The notes under the pieces were generated by a model that saw only the letters and a program-made list of their open reading frames with translations, was not told where the DNA came from and did not search any database. Below, piece by piece: positions 10,215-19,749 of a DNA stretch of 64,000 nucleotides. How positions within the stretch are numbered: position 1 is the stretch's first letter; each line of letters opens with the position of its first letter. The position numbers and the translations under genes are program-made. The stretch is from Blepharisma stoltei. Lineage: Eukaryota; Ciliophora; Heterotrichea; Heterotrichida; Blepharismidae. The stretch spans positions 186,001-250,000 of the forward strand of contig CAJZBQ010000050.1 of the NCBI GenBank assembly GCA_914767885.1. Reading direction: 5' to 3'.

Positions 10215-13200
10215 CTAAAAATCATAATCCCAGTCCTTTGAAATCATTGATTTTCCAAAAATATCTCCAGTTGTCAAAGCTCTCTCCATAGATTCATGAC
10301 TCTACATAAAAATTACAAGTAGTCCATTTAAAATATCTTCTTTTGATCTAAGTGCATTATTAATTTCCTCAGTCCAGTTTTCATGTGGAGGGATATAAGG
10401 AGGGAGGATTGATTTTCTTAAAAGTGCATCTCAATCAGTGCTGCTTACCCAATGATGTGATTTTAATACATCTATATTTCCTCTTGCTGCCGGAGTTGAC
10501 TTATTAAGGAGCTTTTCAATAAAATTTTTTATTTTTTCAAAATGGGGCGGGGTTGAGCTTGGAAAAATAATAGGATCTTTTAGAACTATTTCATATATTT
10601 CAGTAGGATCATTTGATTCTTCTCCAAAAGGGAGATTTCCAAATGCAATTTGGAAAATCATGACCCCTAAACTTCAGTAATCACAGTATTGATTATACCC
10701 TTTGCCTAATATTACTTCAGGTGCCATATAATGAGGTGAGCCGATAATTGTGTAAGTTCTTCCATATAAAATAGTAGATGATCCAAAATCAACGAGCTTT
10801 GGATAGCCTTTTTCATCAATAATTATATTATCAGGATTTAAATCTCGATAAATAATTTTATTTTCATGTAAGTACTCTAGCATCATCAGAAAGCAGCATG
10901 CGTAAAATTTTGTTGTGGAGTTAGATAGTTTTTTAAGGCGCTTTAGGACACTATAAAAGTCTTGGCCTTGTATGTATTCTAGTAAGAAATAGATTCGAGC
11001 CTGATCCTTCATAGTTTTCACAAGATTGATCATGAATGCGTGGTCTAGAATCATCATGATTTTTCTTTCCATGATAAGATTATCATGCAGTCGAATATAC
11101 ATAAAAATGGCGACAACATGCCACCCGATCTCTCGACCCTATTTCCTCAGCATATGCAGACAACGGACTAGTGTTGGGGATTTAGGTGGAAAAGGGTCGG
11201 AAATCCTTTGTGTATGTCGGGTTAGGTTTTACTTGGGCCCTACGGAGCTAATCTGTGGGACTCGGGCTTTTACCTCCAGAACAACCATTGGAAAAGACAA
11301 GACCGGCGACAGTCCCGAGCGGATACTGACTCTCTCGAACAGGACTCAAGAGGTAGCATTTGTCTAGCGAGAAACTGAGAGTTTCGACCCAGGTGGTTAG
11401 CCCTTAGGCTCCGGGAGCCATGGAAATCAAGACTGATATGTCCGAATCCCTTGTTTGCGGCAACAAGGAAGGGTGTCCGCCGAGGCCCTACCATAGGCGA
11501 TGAGCGTGTAGGGGTGCAAATCCCCGGATGTTAGTGCGAACGGCTTAACTTAATCTTAATCTTAATTAATCATGTAGTCGATAATTATTTATTTGTTTTC
11601 GGCTTATTGTTTTTAGTACATACAGGATTTTTCGTTTTTTGTGAACGACTAAATAGAAATTATAATATAAATCCTGACATATATAGCTAACAATAGATAA
11701 ATCATCCAATGTAATGAAATCGTTTCTTAAATCTATATGTCTCATAAGCTGTTTGTGCAAAGCTTTGTTAACTAGTTCTAAAAAATCAGTTTGATTTAAA
11801 GTTCAGCATATTGTTTTGCCGACAGTTACAATTGTGGCACCTCTTTTTTCATTTAAAACAATTGCTCTTTCCCCAAAATATTCAAACTGATTAAGAGTTC
11901 TCATAACAATATTATTTTTTAAAACCTGAACTTGACCTCTCTTGATTACATAAAACTTGTCCCCAGGGTCACCTTGATGAAAAATGCACTCATTTCCTTC
12001 AAATTCTTCAATTTTCAGCAAAGAAGACAAGTGTCTAAGTTTTTCATGAGATAAATCCCTGAATAGCTGAACTTTCCTTAGCACTGTAGCAACTTGATTC
12101 TTTTCAAGTGCATCTATAAGGCTGCTCCCCAATACATTTTCAATATCTCTTACTCCCCTCCCTCCGTGAGTGAACAAAAAAATTTTGTTTGCTCACGGAG
12201 GGGGTTGATTTTTTATTTTTAAAAAAAAAATTATATATAAATTTGATAGAAAATATTTTTTTGGGAATTTAAAAAAATCCTAATTCGGAAAAATTGGAAA
12301 GTAAATATTAATTTAATTTATAAAATTTATTTTTTAAAACCAATTTGTTTAAAATTAAACAGAATAAGCTCGAGATTTCATTATAATAATTATTATCACA
12401 TACGTATAAATTTTTTTTTTCTATAAAAAATTTTTGTTCACTCACGGAGGGTGGGTTTTTGGGCAAAAAATAGGATTTTTTCTAATGGTTTTGTTCACTC
12501 ACGGAGAGGGGGGAGTTATAGAGAATTCAGCTACTATCACCTTTACCCCAGCCTTCCAAACTGTAGAATATTTTTCATCCCTCGGGTTCATAATATCTTC
12601 AGCTCCAATCACAGTTTGGTATGGGATCTCATCTTCTTTATTTTGTTCAGATACCAATTTACCGTCTAATAAAATCCACATCTTTGATCCTTTGTCTATT
12701 TCTGATCCGATTACGACATTTCCCTCATCATAAATTTTTATCTCTCCAATATCAATTAGTTTCTCAATTTGATTCTTCTTCAGGTTCCTTAAAACTGGAT
12801 TTTTCTCAATAGCGAACTTCTGAGAATTTCTATAGGCAATACTTTGAAGTTTGTCACCAAATATTCTCACTAATTTATCTCTGGTAATTGCTAGCAGCTT
12901 AGCAACCCCGTCAGCAACTACCATTGCAGTTCTTTTTGTATCATACAGAAGTGCTTGATCGCCAAAGAACTCTCCTTTTCCCATTAATCTAATATTAACA
13001 CAGCCTTTGGAGCACATTACTTTTCCTCCAGTTATTATGTAAAATAAAATACCTTCATCTCCTTCACATATTATTTTTTCTCCATCTGCATACATAAGAG
13101 GTACTGATTCATTGAGCAATGCTTCCTTTTGCTCAGGTTCTAAATATTTAAAAATCTGGATGCTCTCAAGAAATTTTTTGTTTTCATTATACTTTTCATT

Positions 13201-14174
13201 ATATATAGATAGCATTGCAGCTTTAAATTGCTCTCGGTCTATTCCTCACATAGAAGTCCTTTCTATCGTTTTCACTGTAGCTGTTCTAGTTGAATTAAGC
13301 ATAAGTGCAATTTCTCCTACGCAGCATCCTTTACTAATAATTCTTTTATGTTTTCCATTAATTATGACTTCTAGTTTTCCAGAAGTGACTACGAAGAAAT
13401 TATTTCCGATTTCTCCTTGATAGAAAATTGTTTCTCCTGGCTTGCTGATAGTATAATACTTCATTTGAGGAATAAAAACCTTTACTCCCCCTCCGTGAGT
13501 GAACAAAACCATTAGAAAAATCGTTATTTTTTGCACAAAAACCCACCCTCCGTGAGTGAACAAAATTTTTTTAGTAGAAAAAATTTTTTATGGAAAAAAA
13601 TTTTGATATATAAGTGATAATTTGTATAATGAAATCTAGAGCTAATTCTGTTTGATTTTAAACAAATTGCTTTTAAAAACATAAATTATATAAATTAAAT
13701 TAATATTTGCTTTCCAATTTTTGCGAATTAGGATTTTTTTAAATTTCGAAACAAATTTTCTATAAAAATTTTTATATAAATTTTTTTAACACCCCTCCGT
13801 GAGTGAAAAAAAATTTTTTTGCTCACTCATGGAGAGGGGGGAGTTAGGCTTTCTTCTGATAGGCTTGAGAAAAGATAATGATTTTTTAAGGCTTTCCTTA
13901 TGGTTTCCATTTCCTTCAAGTTTGGTGGCCTATCAATAACTATTGCTGATGGAACGTCAGCTTCGTCAGAATTTTTTTTATTTATTGAAGTTAATTTTCT
14001 CATAACGACACTTGACCTTCTTGACATTCCAACAACACTTGACCTTCTTGACATTCCGCTTTTTGGGGTTTCTGAAATGGTGTTATCGGCGAAGAGCAAA
14101 TTTGGACTACTAATTTGCATAGACAAGCTGCGAGTATTCTTTTTCGCTCTACAGTTTGACGCACAATTACCCAT
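10215..14174 (-). CDS. cGMP-dependent protein kinase, four cNMP domains, three inserts
   Basis: A 914-residue protein once three inserts are removed (2745 nt, exact multiple of 3). It starts MGNCASNC, a myristoylation and palmitoylation signal, followed by a duplicated GMSRRSSVV phosphosite. Four cyclic-nucleotide domains follow: GEIALMLNSTRTATV, FGDQALLYDTKRTAMV, a degenerate third, and FGERAIVLNEKRGATIV. This layout is typical of alveolate PKG. The AGC kinase domain has the VLK lysine, DFG (LVDFGSS) and MAPEVI, but reads YRDLNPDN where RDLKPEN is expected, and the Gly-rich loop has no recognisable GxGxxG. Activity is therefore uncertain. Several UGA codons encode Trp (for example the CDYWSLGVM context). 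Inserts: MITEs at 13483-13844 and 12151-12516, and a SINE-like element at 11095-11568 with its target duplication. The protein acts at membranes in cGMP signalling. Confidence 0.9.
11095..11568 (+). mobile_element. SINE-like retroposon inside PKG kinase domain
   Basis: A GC-rich 474-bp insert that starts AAAAATGGCG near 11103 and ends in a TTAATC-type microsatellite tail. It is flanked by 13-bp target duplications ATCATG(C/T)AGTCGA at 11082-11094 and 11569-11581. Collapsing the duplication joins NYRLHD to NLIMERK in frame in the kinase domain. Confidence 0.85.
12151..12516 (-). mobile_element. IES: family-1 MITE in PKG
   Basis: 366 bp, TA-bounded. The left end is the hairpin end (CTCCGTGAGTGAACAAAA, then its complement); the right end carries the two spaced copies of the motif. 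Excision joins AEFSI to RDIENVLG. Confidence 0.9.
13483..13844 (+). mobile_element. IES: family-1 MITE in PKG
   Basis: 362 bp, TA-bounded, opposite orientation to its neighbour at 12151-12516. The left end is CTCCCCCTCCGTGAGTG, with a repeat of CCTCCGTGAGTGAAC about 60 bp inward; the right end is the hairpin. Excision joins LSEESL to KVFIPQMK. Confidence 0.9.
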
Positions 14175-14591
14175 GCTTTGATTACTTTTATTATAAAACG
14201 TAACTCTTTCAATTTTTTTCGATTAAGATAGGCATTTTATTATAATTATCTTTTATAGCAATAAAATTTTCATTTGTCATAATCATTATTATCAAGCATT
14301 TAAGTTATAGCGCTTTCCCGAGGATGGCGCGGAATGGCGCCATCCTCGGGAAAGCGCTATATCTTTTTACCTTAAGGAGCAAATTTATTTAAGACGAATG
14401 TGGTGATACTAGGCTAGCATACTAGCTTATTTATATTTACTATTCAATTTTCTTTTATTAATAAAGGATAAATCGCATATTAATATTATCTAGCCTATTA
14501 ATCCCCTATAATTAAAAATTTATATTTTAAAACCCAAATAATTGCTCTTATAGGAACTTCTTTTAGATTAAAAAGGTTGCAAAAATTAATA
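14175..14591. other. Divergent intergenic region between PKG and Rab
   Basis: AT-rich spacer between two divergently transcribed genes, so it probably holds both promoters. Its one structure is the palindrome at 14308-14366. Confidence 0.5.
14308..14366. repeat. 59-bp palindrome with CCCGAGGATGGCGC core
   Basis: Arms TAGCGCTTTCCCGAGGATGG and complement around a short GC loop. It shares its core with the palindrome at 1125-1178, so the two are related copies. Confidence 0.85.
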
Positions 14592-15239
14592 ATGTCTGCT
14601 CAAGAGATTCAATCAAGTATTCAATTTAAGCTCCTCATTATTGGAAGCTCTGGAGTTGGCAAGTCATGCTTTTTGCTGCAATTTACAGAAGGAGTTTTTA
14701 AGCAAGATCACATAGTAACTATAGGAGTTGAGTATGGTGCGAAAAATATAACAATAAACAACACTCTAGTCAAACTCCAAATCTGGGATACAGCTGGGCA
14801 GGAAGAATATCGCTCAATCACAAGAACATTTTATAGGAACGCTCATGGTATTATCATTATGTATGATATTACTAATCTCGAGACTTTTGAAGATATCGAT
14901 TCATGAATCAACGAAGCCAAACAAAATGCAGGACCTGATGTTTCTCTATTTTTAGTAGGAAATGTTTTAGATTTATCACCAGAAGAACGAGAAGTTGACA
15001 CAGATATTGCTGAAAAATATGCTGCAGAGAATAAATTAGACGGGTTTATGGAAACCTCTGCAAAAACAGCGGAAAACGTAACTGAGTAAGAATAATTCAG
15101 AGTTTTTACAAAATTTGGGGAAATTTTGTATAAAAAGCACAGAAGTGAAATAACTGCCTTAAATCCAGAGGTACGACCAAATGATCCAGGAGTTATTATA
15201 AGACCTACAGATGCCAAGAAAAAGAAAGGATGCTGCTAA
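14592..15239 (+). CDS. Rab-family small GTPase
   Basis: 210 residues after removal of a 15-nt intron (15086-15100). P-loop GSSGVGKS, switch I TIGVEYG, switch II WDTAGQEEYRSITRTFYR and G5 ETSAK are all present. The C-terminus KKKKGCC is a double-Cys prenylation signal, so the protein is a membrane-attached vesicle-traffic regulator. The G4 motif reads VGNVLDL instead of NKxD: the Lys that packs on the guanine is Val here, which may weaken nucleotide affinity. The start at 14592 gives the usual short Rab N-terminus; an in-frame ATG five codons upstream is possible. UGA codes Trp at the SWINEAK position. Confidence 0.92.
15086..15100 (+). other. 15-nt intron in Rab gene
   Basis: GTAAGAATAATTCAG. 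Removing it replaces an in-frame UAA with the reading TEVFTKFG. Confidence 0.9.
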
Positions 15240-15306
15240 TTTAATTATATCATTCAATTATTTTCTGTTTGGAAAATCTAAATTACAGCGTTCATTATAA
15301 ATAACC

Positions 15307-17270
15307 TTATGTATTAACTACTTGAGCTTGCCCACCAAATTTTAAGCTCTCTCTTGTCTCAGAAAAATTATCAGGAGATATAGCTACCAACATCACAACT
15401 TTGCCACTATTTAAGGAATCTTGAAGCAGCCTAGTTAATTTAGATTCGCGATATGGAGGAATTTGACTGTTTCCGCTTCTTCTGGCTAGGAGTGCTAAAA
15501 TGACTCTCCTCAAGCAAGATAAGCTTGTGTTGATATATTTGGCTTCTGACAAAATTACTTTCATAGCTTCAATTTCATTTTGGGATTTATCTGAGTATGA
15601 TTCCACATTGGCCCTTTCTGATCCAGCTAAGTCAATAACGCTTAATTTCCCCTTGATCTCATTACCATACATTGTCAGTCCTTCAATCCTTATTTGGTAA
15701 ATTGTGTGCCCTCGGGAAGAGCCATTATTTAAATGTGTAGATCTTGTCATTCTTCCATTAGAAGCAATTCCTATTAGCCTTAATAACCCTTCAAAAGATT
15801 CAGCTTGATGCCATGATATTCCTTCAACTTCTAACTCTTTCCTTTGACAGCTGGATAAGTTTATTTTCCTCTGAAGGGGTAAAAATTTAATATAAAAGAA
15901 TTTTTTTCAAAAAATCTTATTTGAAAAGATAAATTTATTTTAATTTATAAATTTAAGTTTAAAATGCAAATTAACTAAAAATTTAATAGATTTCGTTATA
16001 AAAATTGTAATTATGTTTAATTATTTTTTATCTATTATGAGGGATTTAATTTTTTAAAGGCATTTTTATTATTCCAATACTTTTGCTTTATTTAAAGAGA
16101 AGCTAGAGTAAGCTGCCTTTGCTATTTGCTTTTAGCTTTAATACGTTGTAGTGGTCACTTAGTAAATCAGTTACCTGCTCCATATAAACTTCTATGCACG
16201 ATAATTTGATCTGAAGACTTGACTGGACTCCGCATTTTTCTAAATATTTATAAATTCAAGATGCAGCTCTTGGCAGAATCCCAGCGTTTTCTTCAAAATC
16301 TGAGCCTTCAAGAGTATAGGTTTTCCCACTTCCAGTCTGTCCATATGAAAAAATACTGACATGTTCTCCGTCAATAGCACTTTGTAAAAATGGAATAATT
16401 TCTTCAAATATTTCATTTTGGGTTGTGCTTTCACGAAAAACCCGATCAAAAGTAAAAGTTTGAGCAATGCCATCCTTTTCTATTGTTATGGTCCTCAAAT
16501 AGTTTTCTTGAAGTTTAGCTTCTGGATAGCTTACATAATTTTTATTAGTAAACGGCTTAACACGACAAAAAACTCTGATCGGTCCTCGAAGTTCTTGCAG
16601 CTGAGCATGCAATAATTTTCGGTATGATTCTGACTGTGATAGTAGCTCTTTTAGAGAAGAATTTTCTAACGACATTTCTTTCAAAGAATTTTGTAAAAAT
16701 TGCAGTGTCAATTTTGCTTGTTCTAATTCTTTGTTTAATCTTTCGATTTGGTCGCTGTTTGTAAAGCTGGAAGTTGGAGAAATGCTTACTTCTTCCTTTC
16801 TGTGAGCTAGCAATATATTTTTACTTGAAGGTTTAAATTATTTTTTAAATTTTTATAAATTTTAAAACCAGGATATTACAATTTTTTGAAATAAAATTTA
16901 TTTTTGGAATTACAAGCTATTTAAAATTTAATAAAATTATCAAGAAATTCTATATTAGTAATCATTATTTATATATTAAATTTTAGTTTGTGTATTTGTT
17001 TCTCATAAAAAGTAAAATTTTTCAATAATTTTGCTAATTCAAGAAGGAGGGCAGGTTTTCTTGATCTTCTGTAAAAGTTGAAGAGTTTTGGTCAGATGAT
17101 GAAAAATTAAATTCCTTTTTAAGCGGACCCCATTTTGCTCTATGAACAGTTTGAAGTTTGGTTTTTTTACTTGGTCGACTTGTTGGTACTAATTTTCTCT
17201 TCTGGAAGTTTTCAATCCTATTTAAAGCAATTTGTGTTATATTTTGAATTTGACTTGATAGAGAATTCAT
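15307..17270 (-). CDS. Kinesin-14-type C-terminal motor protein, two IESs
   Basis: 492 residues if both inserts are removed (1479 nt, exact multiple of 3). The basic N-terminal tail (SRPSKKTKLQ) leads into a coiled coil, then the kinesin-14 neck entry ELRGPIRVFCRVKP directly joined to the motor. P-loop GQTGSGKTYT, switch I SSRGHT and switch II DLAGSER are intact, and the protein ends just after the motor (a C-terminal motor, expected to be minus-end directed). UGA codes Trp at two sites. IES 15880-16108 splits the motor before switch I. The upstream IES (16816-17071) is placed by frame and TA logic: it joins SSTF to ILLAHRK. That join is less certain; the segment 17034-17270 could instead be a separate 78-residue gene ending at UAG. 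Confidence 0.8.
15880..16108. mobile_element. IES in kinesin motor domain (decayed MITE)
   Basis: 229 bp, TA-bounded. Excision joins KGSL to PLQRKINL in frame. The interior keeps the AT-rich core shared by family-1 MITEs (TTTAATTTATAAATTT...AAAATGCAAATTAA), but the CTCCGTGAG ends are gone. Confidence 0.85.
16816..17071. mobile_element. Probable IES in kinesin-14 tail (strongly decayed family-1 MITE)
   Basis: About 256 bp. Reading the right end on the minus strand, CCTCCTTCTTGAATTAGC and then AAAATTATTGAAAAATTTTA line up with the family-1 end order (CCTCCGTGAGTGAACAAAA, then CATTAGAAAAATC). The exact TA pair is inferred from the frame. Confidence 0.5.
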
Positions 17271-17349
17271 TTTTATTTGAAACTTAACTGCCTTATACAG
17301 TCTCAAAGAAAACTAAAATTTGTGATAAAAATGAATTGGAGTTATTTTA

Positions 17350-18497
17350 ATGAAAAATACTTATAAACAAAGTAGACTTAGCGCAACGTATTTGGAAGGC
17401 TTTAATTATGACTTTAATAAAAGAACTATCTTAAGAAATACGTTCGAGCTTCCTCAAATCAATACAAGCTATGCTGCTCCCAGCATATTAAAAAGAAACA
17501 TTACAAGATTTAAAGGGACTGATACACAGAGGTTCTATAACGATAATTCATTGCAGAAAAACCTAAAAGACAGAGAAAAAATTCAAAAAATTATTAATGA
17601 AGAAAAAGAATTAATAAAAAAATTAGAAAAAGCTCATCAGAAAAGGATACTTATGGAAGGTGCTCATAAAGCACAGATAGAAAGGGCTAGGGTTCTTGAT
17701 AGATATAGGGATCAGCAGAAAGCGATAGAGATTAAGGCTGCAACTACAATTCAAAGGCATTTCAGAGGATATTTTACTCGACAAAAATATAATCGTCTCT
17801 TAAGGTCAAAAAATAAGGAAAAATTATTATGAAAATAATTGATGGCTTGTTCTATTTTTGCGGGATGAGTAAGCAGGTGTTAAAGACAAAACTTAGCCAG
17901 GTCAATGAGGAATTAAATAAATTTTATTTGTTCCTTGGAAGTGAAAAGACAAAGGAAATAGTCAAAATTCAGCAAAATATTAGGCTATGGCTTTTTAGGA
18001 GAAGATTAAAAGACAAACAGCATATAAATGAAGCTGCTCTAAAAATACAAAGATCTATTAAAGCATTTTTGTATAGAAGAAGATTTAAGAAAGGATTAGA
18101 GAATCTAACTTCTTCAAATTAAATTAACTTTTTATGATTAAATACTTAAAAGTTTTTAAAAAAAGTAATTTAAATTTTTGATAAAAGAGTAAGGAGAAAA
18201 GAGCTCCGACGAAGAAGAAGGACAAAAAAGCGAAATAAAAGTATTTCTGTAAAGGTCGTGGAACAGGCTACCCCAACGGTTACACTTTCATCTTCTATTG
18301 AAGATACCAAAAATTTAAACGTACCTAATCGTGAAAAAACACCAGAAAGAACTGACGCCATTTTAAGTGAATCTGAAGAGTCATTTATTTCAACAGATAA
18401 TAGGTGAAGTATTGAAGAACCCAAAATCAGTCAAGAAATTCCTTTAAATCAGCCAAGCCTAATATCAAAAACACTATTTTCCCTTTTGACTAGATAG
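17350..18497 (+). CDS. IQ-motif / coiled-coil protein, two short IESs
   Basis: About 335 residues after removing two short inserts (1008 nt, exact multiple of 3). A charged coiled coil (residues 75-130) is followed by IQ motifs: AATTIQRHFRGYFTRQ, VKIQQNIRLWLFRRR and ALKIQRSIKAFLYRRR. These bind calmodulin or centrin-type proteins in other organisms. An Arg-rich patch and a Ser/Thr-rich, probably phosphorylated C-terminus follow. One UGA codes Trp (DNRWSIEE). A cytoskeletal or basal-body scaffold is the likely role. The downstream exon after 18190 would be missed without the second IES. The first insert can be placed either as 17814-17869 (56 bp) or with a left edge at 17790 (80 bp). Confidence 0.7.
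17814..17869. mobile_element. Short IES in IQ-motif gene
   Basis: TA-bounded, 56 bp, flanked by TAAG on both sides. Removal joins RSKN to KQVLKTKL. The alternative left edge at 17790 gives 80 bp, also in frame. Confidence 0.5.
18106..18189. mobile_element. Short IES in IQ-motif gene
   Basis: TA-bounded, 84 bp, AT-rich, no inverted repeats seen. Removal joins GLENL to RRKELRRRR in frame. Confidence 0.6.
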
Positions 18498-18861
18498 AAA
18501 TATTTTGTTCCTTAATGGAGTGGAATTAAATATTTATTACTTATAAAATAAATTATTCACGATAAAAAATTATTTAAAATATCAAATTTATGTAAATTTG
18601 AAAAATAAAATTACAATAAAATATTTTTTTTGATAAAATAATATCTTGTACAAAGCAAAGCTTAGTTAAAGTAGATCTGAGTCTGATTTAAAATAAATTT
18701 TCTATCCTAATCTTAATGAAATTTTCTTCATTTTTTTTAGTCTAATTTGGAGTAAGGCGAAAGTTAAACTTGACTTATCTGAAGCCAACTGAAGTATTTT
18801 ATAACATATTGCTCAATATCTTGGCATTCTCAACCTAAATGAATCTTTTATAAAATAATAA

Positions 18862-19332
18862 TTATACTTAAAAGATTTAAACACTGAATTATTAAACCAC
18901 TGCATATTTCTCAACAAAAGAGACACTCCAATTCCTCATGCTCAATCTCCAATCCCAAAAGTATCAAAAAATAGAAATTTTTTAAGGCCAACTATCACGC
19001 ACCAAATATATACTTCCCAAACCCACAGGTATACATCTTCAAGTCCAGTATGAAAATACACACTCAACAATAATATAGCTCCAACCCCACCTTTACCAAA
19101 GTTGGTAAAGAGAAATAAAAGCAAATTCGGGCACAAAAAGTCAAAATCTCACATAGAAACTACTCGGATTAATTATGAAGAATCCAGCTCATCAGAAAAT
19201 TCAAATTCTTCATTTGAATATTTCCAGCCTGAGCACAAATCAGTTAGACTTAAGGATGCCCTGCCCGATTTGTGGACAATCGTCAATAAATTCGGAAAGA
19301 ATGAGTTAACTGATGCCAAAAAATCTCAATAA
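18862..19332 (+). CDS. Hypothetical protein, 5' end unresolved
   Basis: The frame is open from 18862 to UAA at 19330-19332 (about 156 codons) with one UGA read as Trp. The C-terminal half has a basic patch (KLVKRNKSKFGHKKSKS), a Ser-rich acidic stretch and a short folded-looking tail (LKDALPDLWTIVNKFGKNEL). There is no ATG at its start. In the same frame upstream, the coding-like segments KLDLSEANWSIL and HIAQYLGILNLNESFIK (18770-18855) are separated only by UAA codons. Short IESs I cannot place, or decay, could explain this. The family is not recognised. Confidence 0.45.
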
Positions 19333-19379
19333 AATTAATTTAATTTATTAGTTTGATTGTTGACGTAAATGGTAATTAT

Positions 19380-19742
19380 TAACTCCCCCCCCCCCTCCGT
19401 GAGTGAACAAAAAAATTTTGTTCACTCACGGAGGGGGGTTAATTTTTTGTTTTTAAAAAAAATTTATATATAAATTTTCTAAAAAATTTTTTTTTGAAAT
19501 TTAAAAAAATCCTAATTTGCAAAAATTTGAAAGCAAATATTAATTTAATTTATAAAATTTATGTTTTAAAATGCAATTCATTTAAAATTAAATAGAATTA
19601 GCTCTAGATTTCATTATATTAATTATCATTTATATATCAAAATTTTTTTCCATAAAAATTTTTGTTCACTCACGGAGGGTGGGTTTTTGGGCAAAAAATG
19701 GCGATTTTTCTAATGGTTTTGTTCACTCACGGAGGGGGGGAG
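19380..19742 (-). mobile_element. Family-1 MITE just upstream of the P5-ATPase start
   Basis: 363 bp, TA-bounded. The left hairpin end is CTCCGTGAGTGAACAAAA plus its complement; the right end carries two spaced copies of the motif (ending at CTCACGGAGG). It stops 7 bp before the ATG at 19750, so it lies in the 5' leader rather than the coding sequence. Confidence 0.9.
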
Positions 19743-19749
19743 TAAGAAG

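Noticed and set aside
12434-12733. Open frames beginning with an FTHGG-like peptide at several MITEs
   Set aside because: These begin at TTG inside the MITE end (TTGTTCACTCACGGAGG) and only arise because the element end is repeated; they are not genes.
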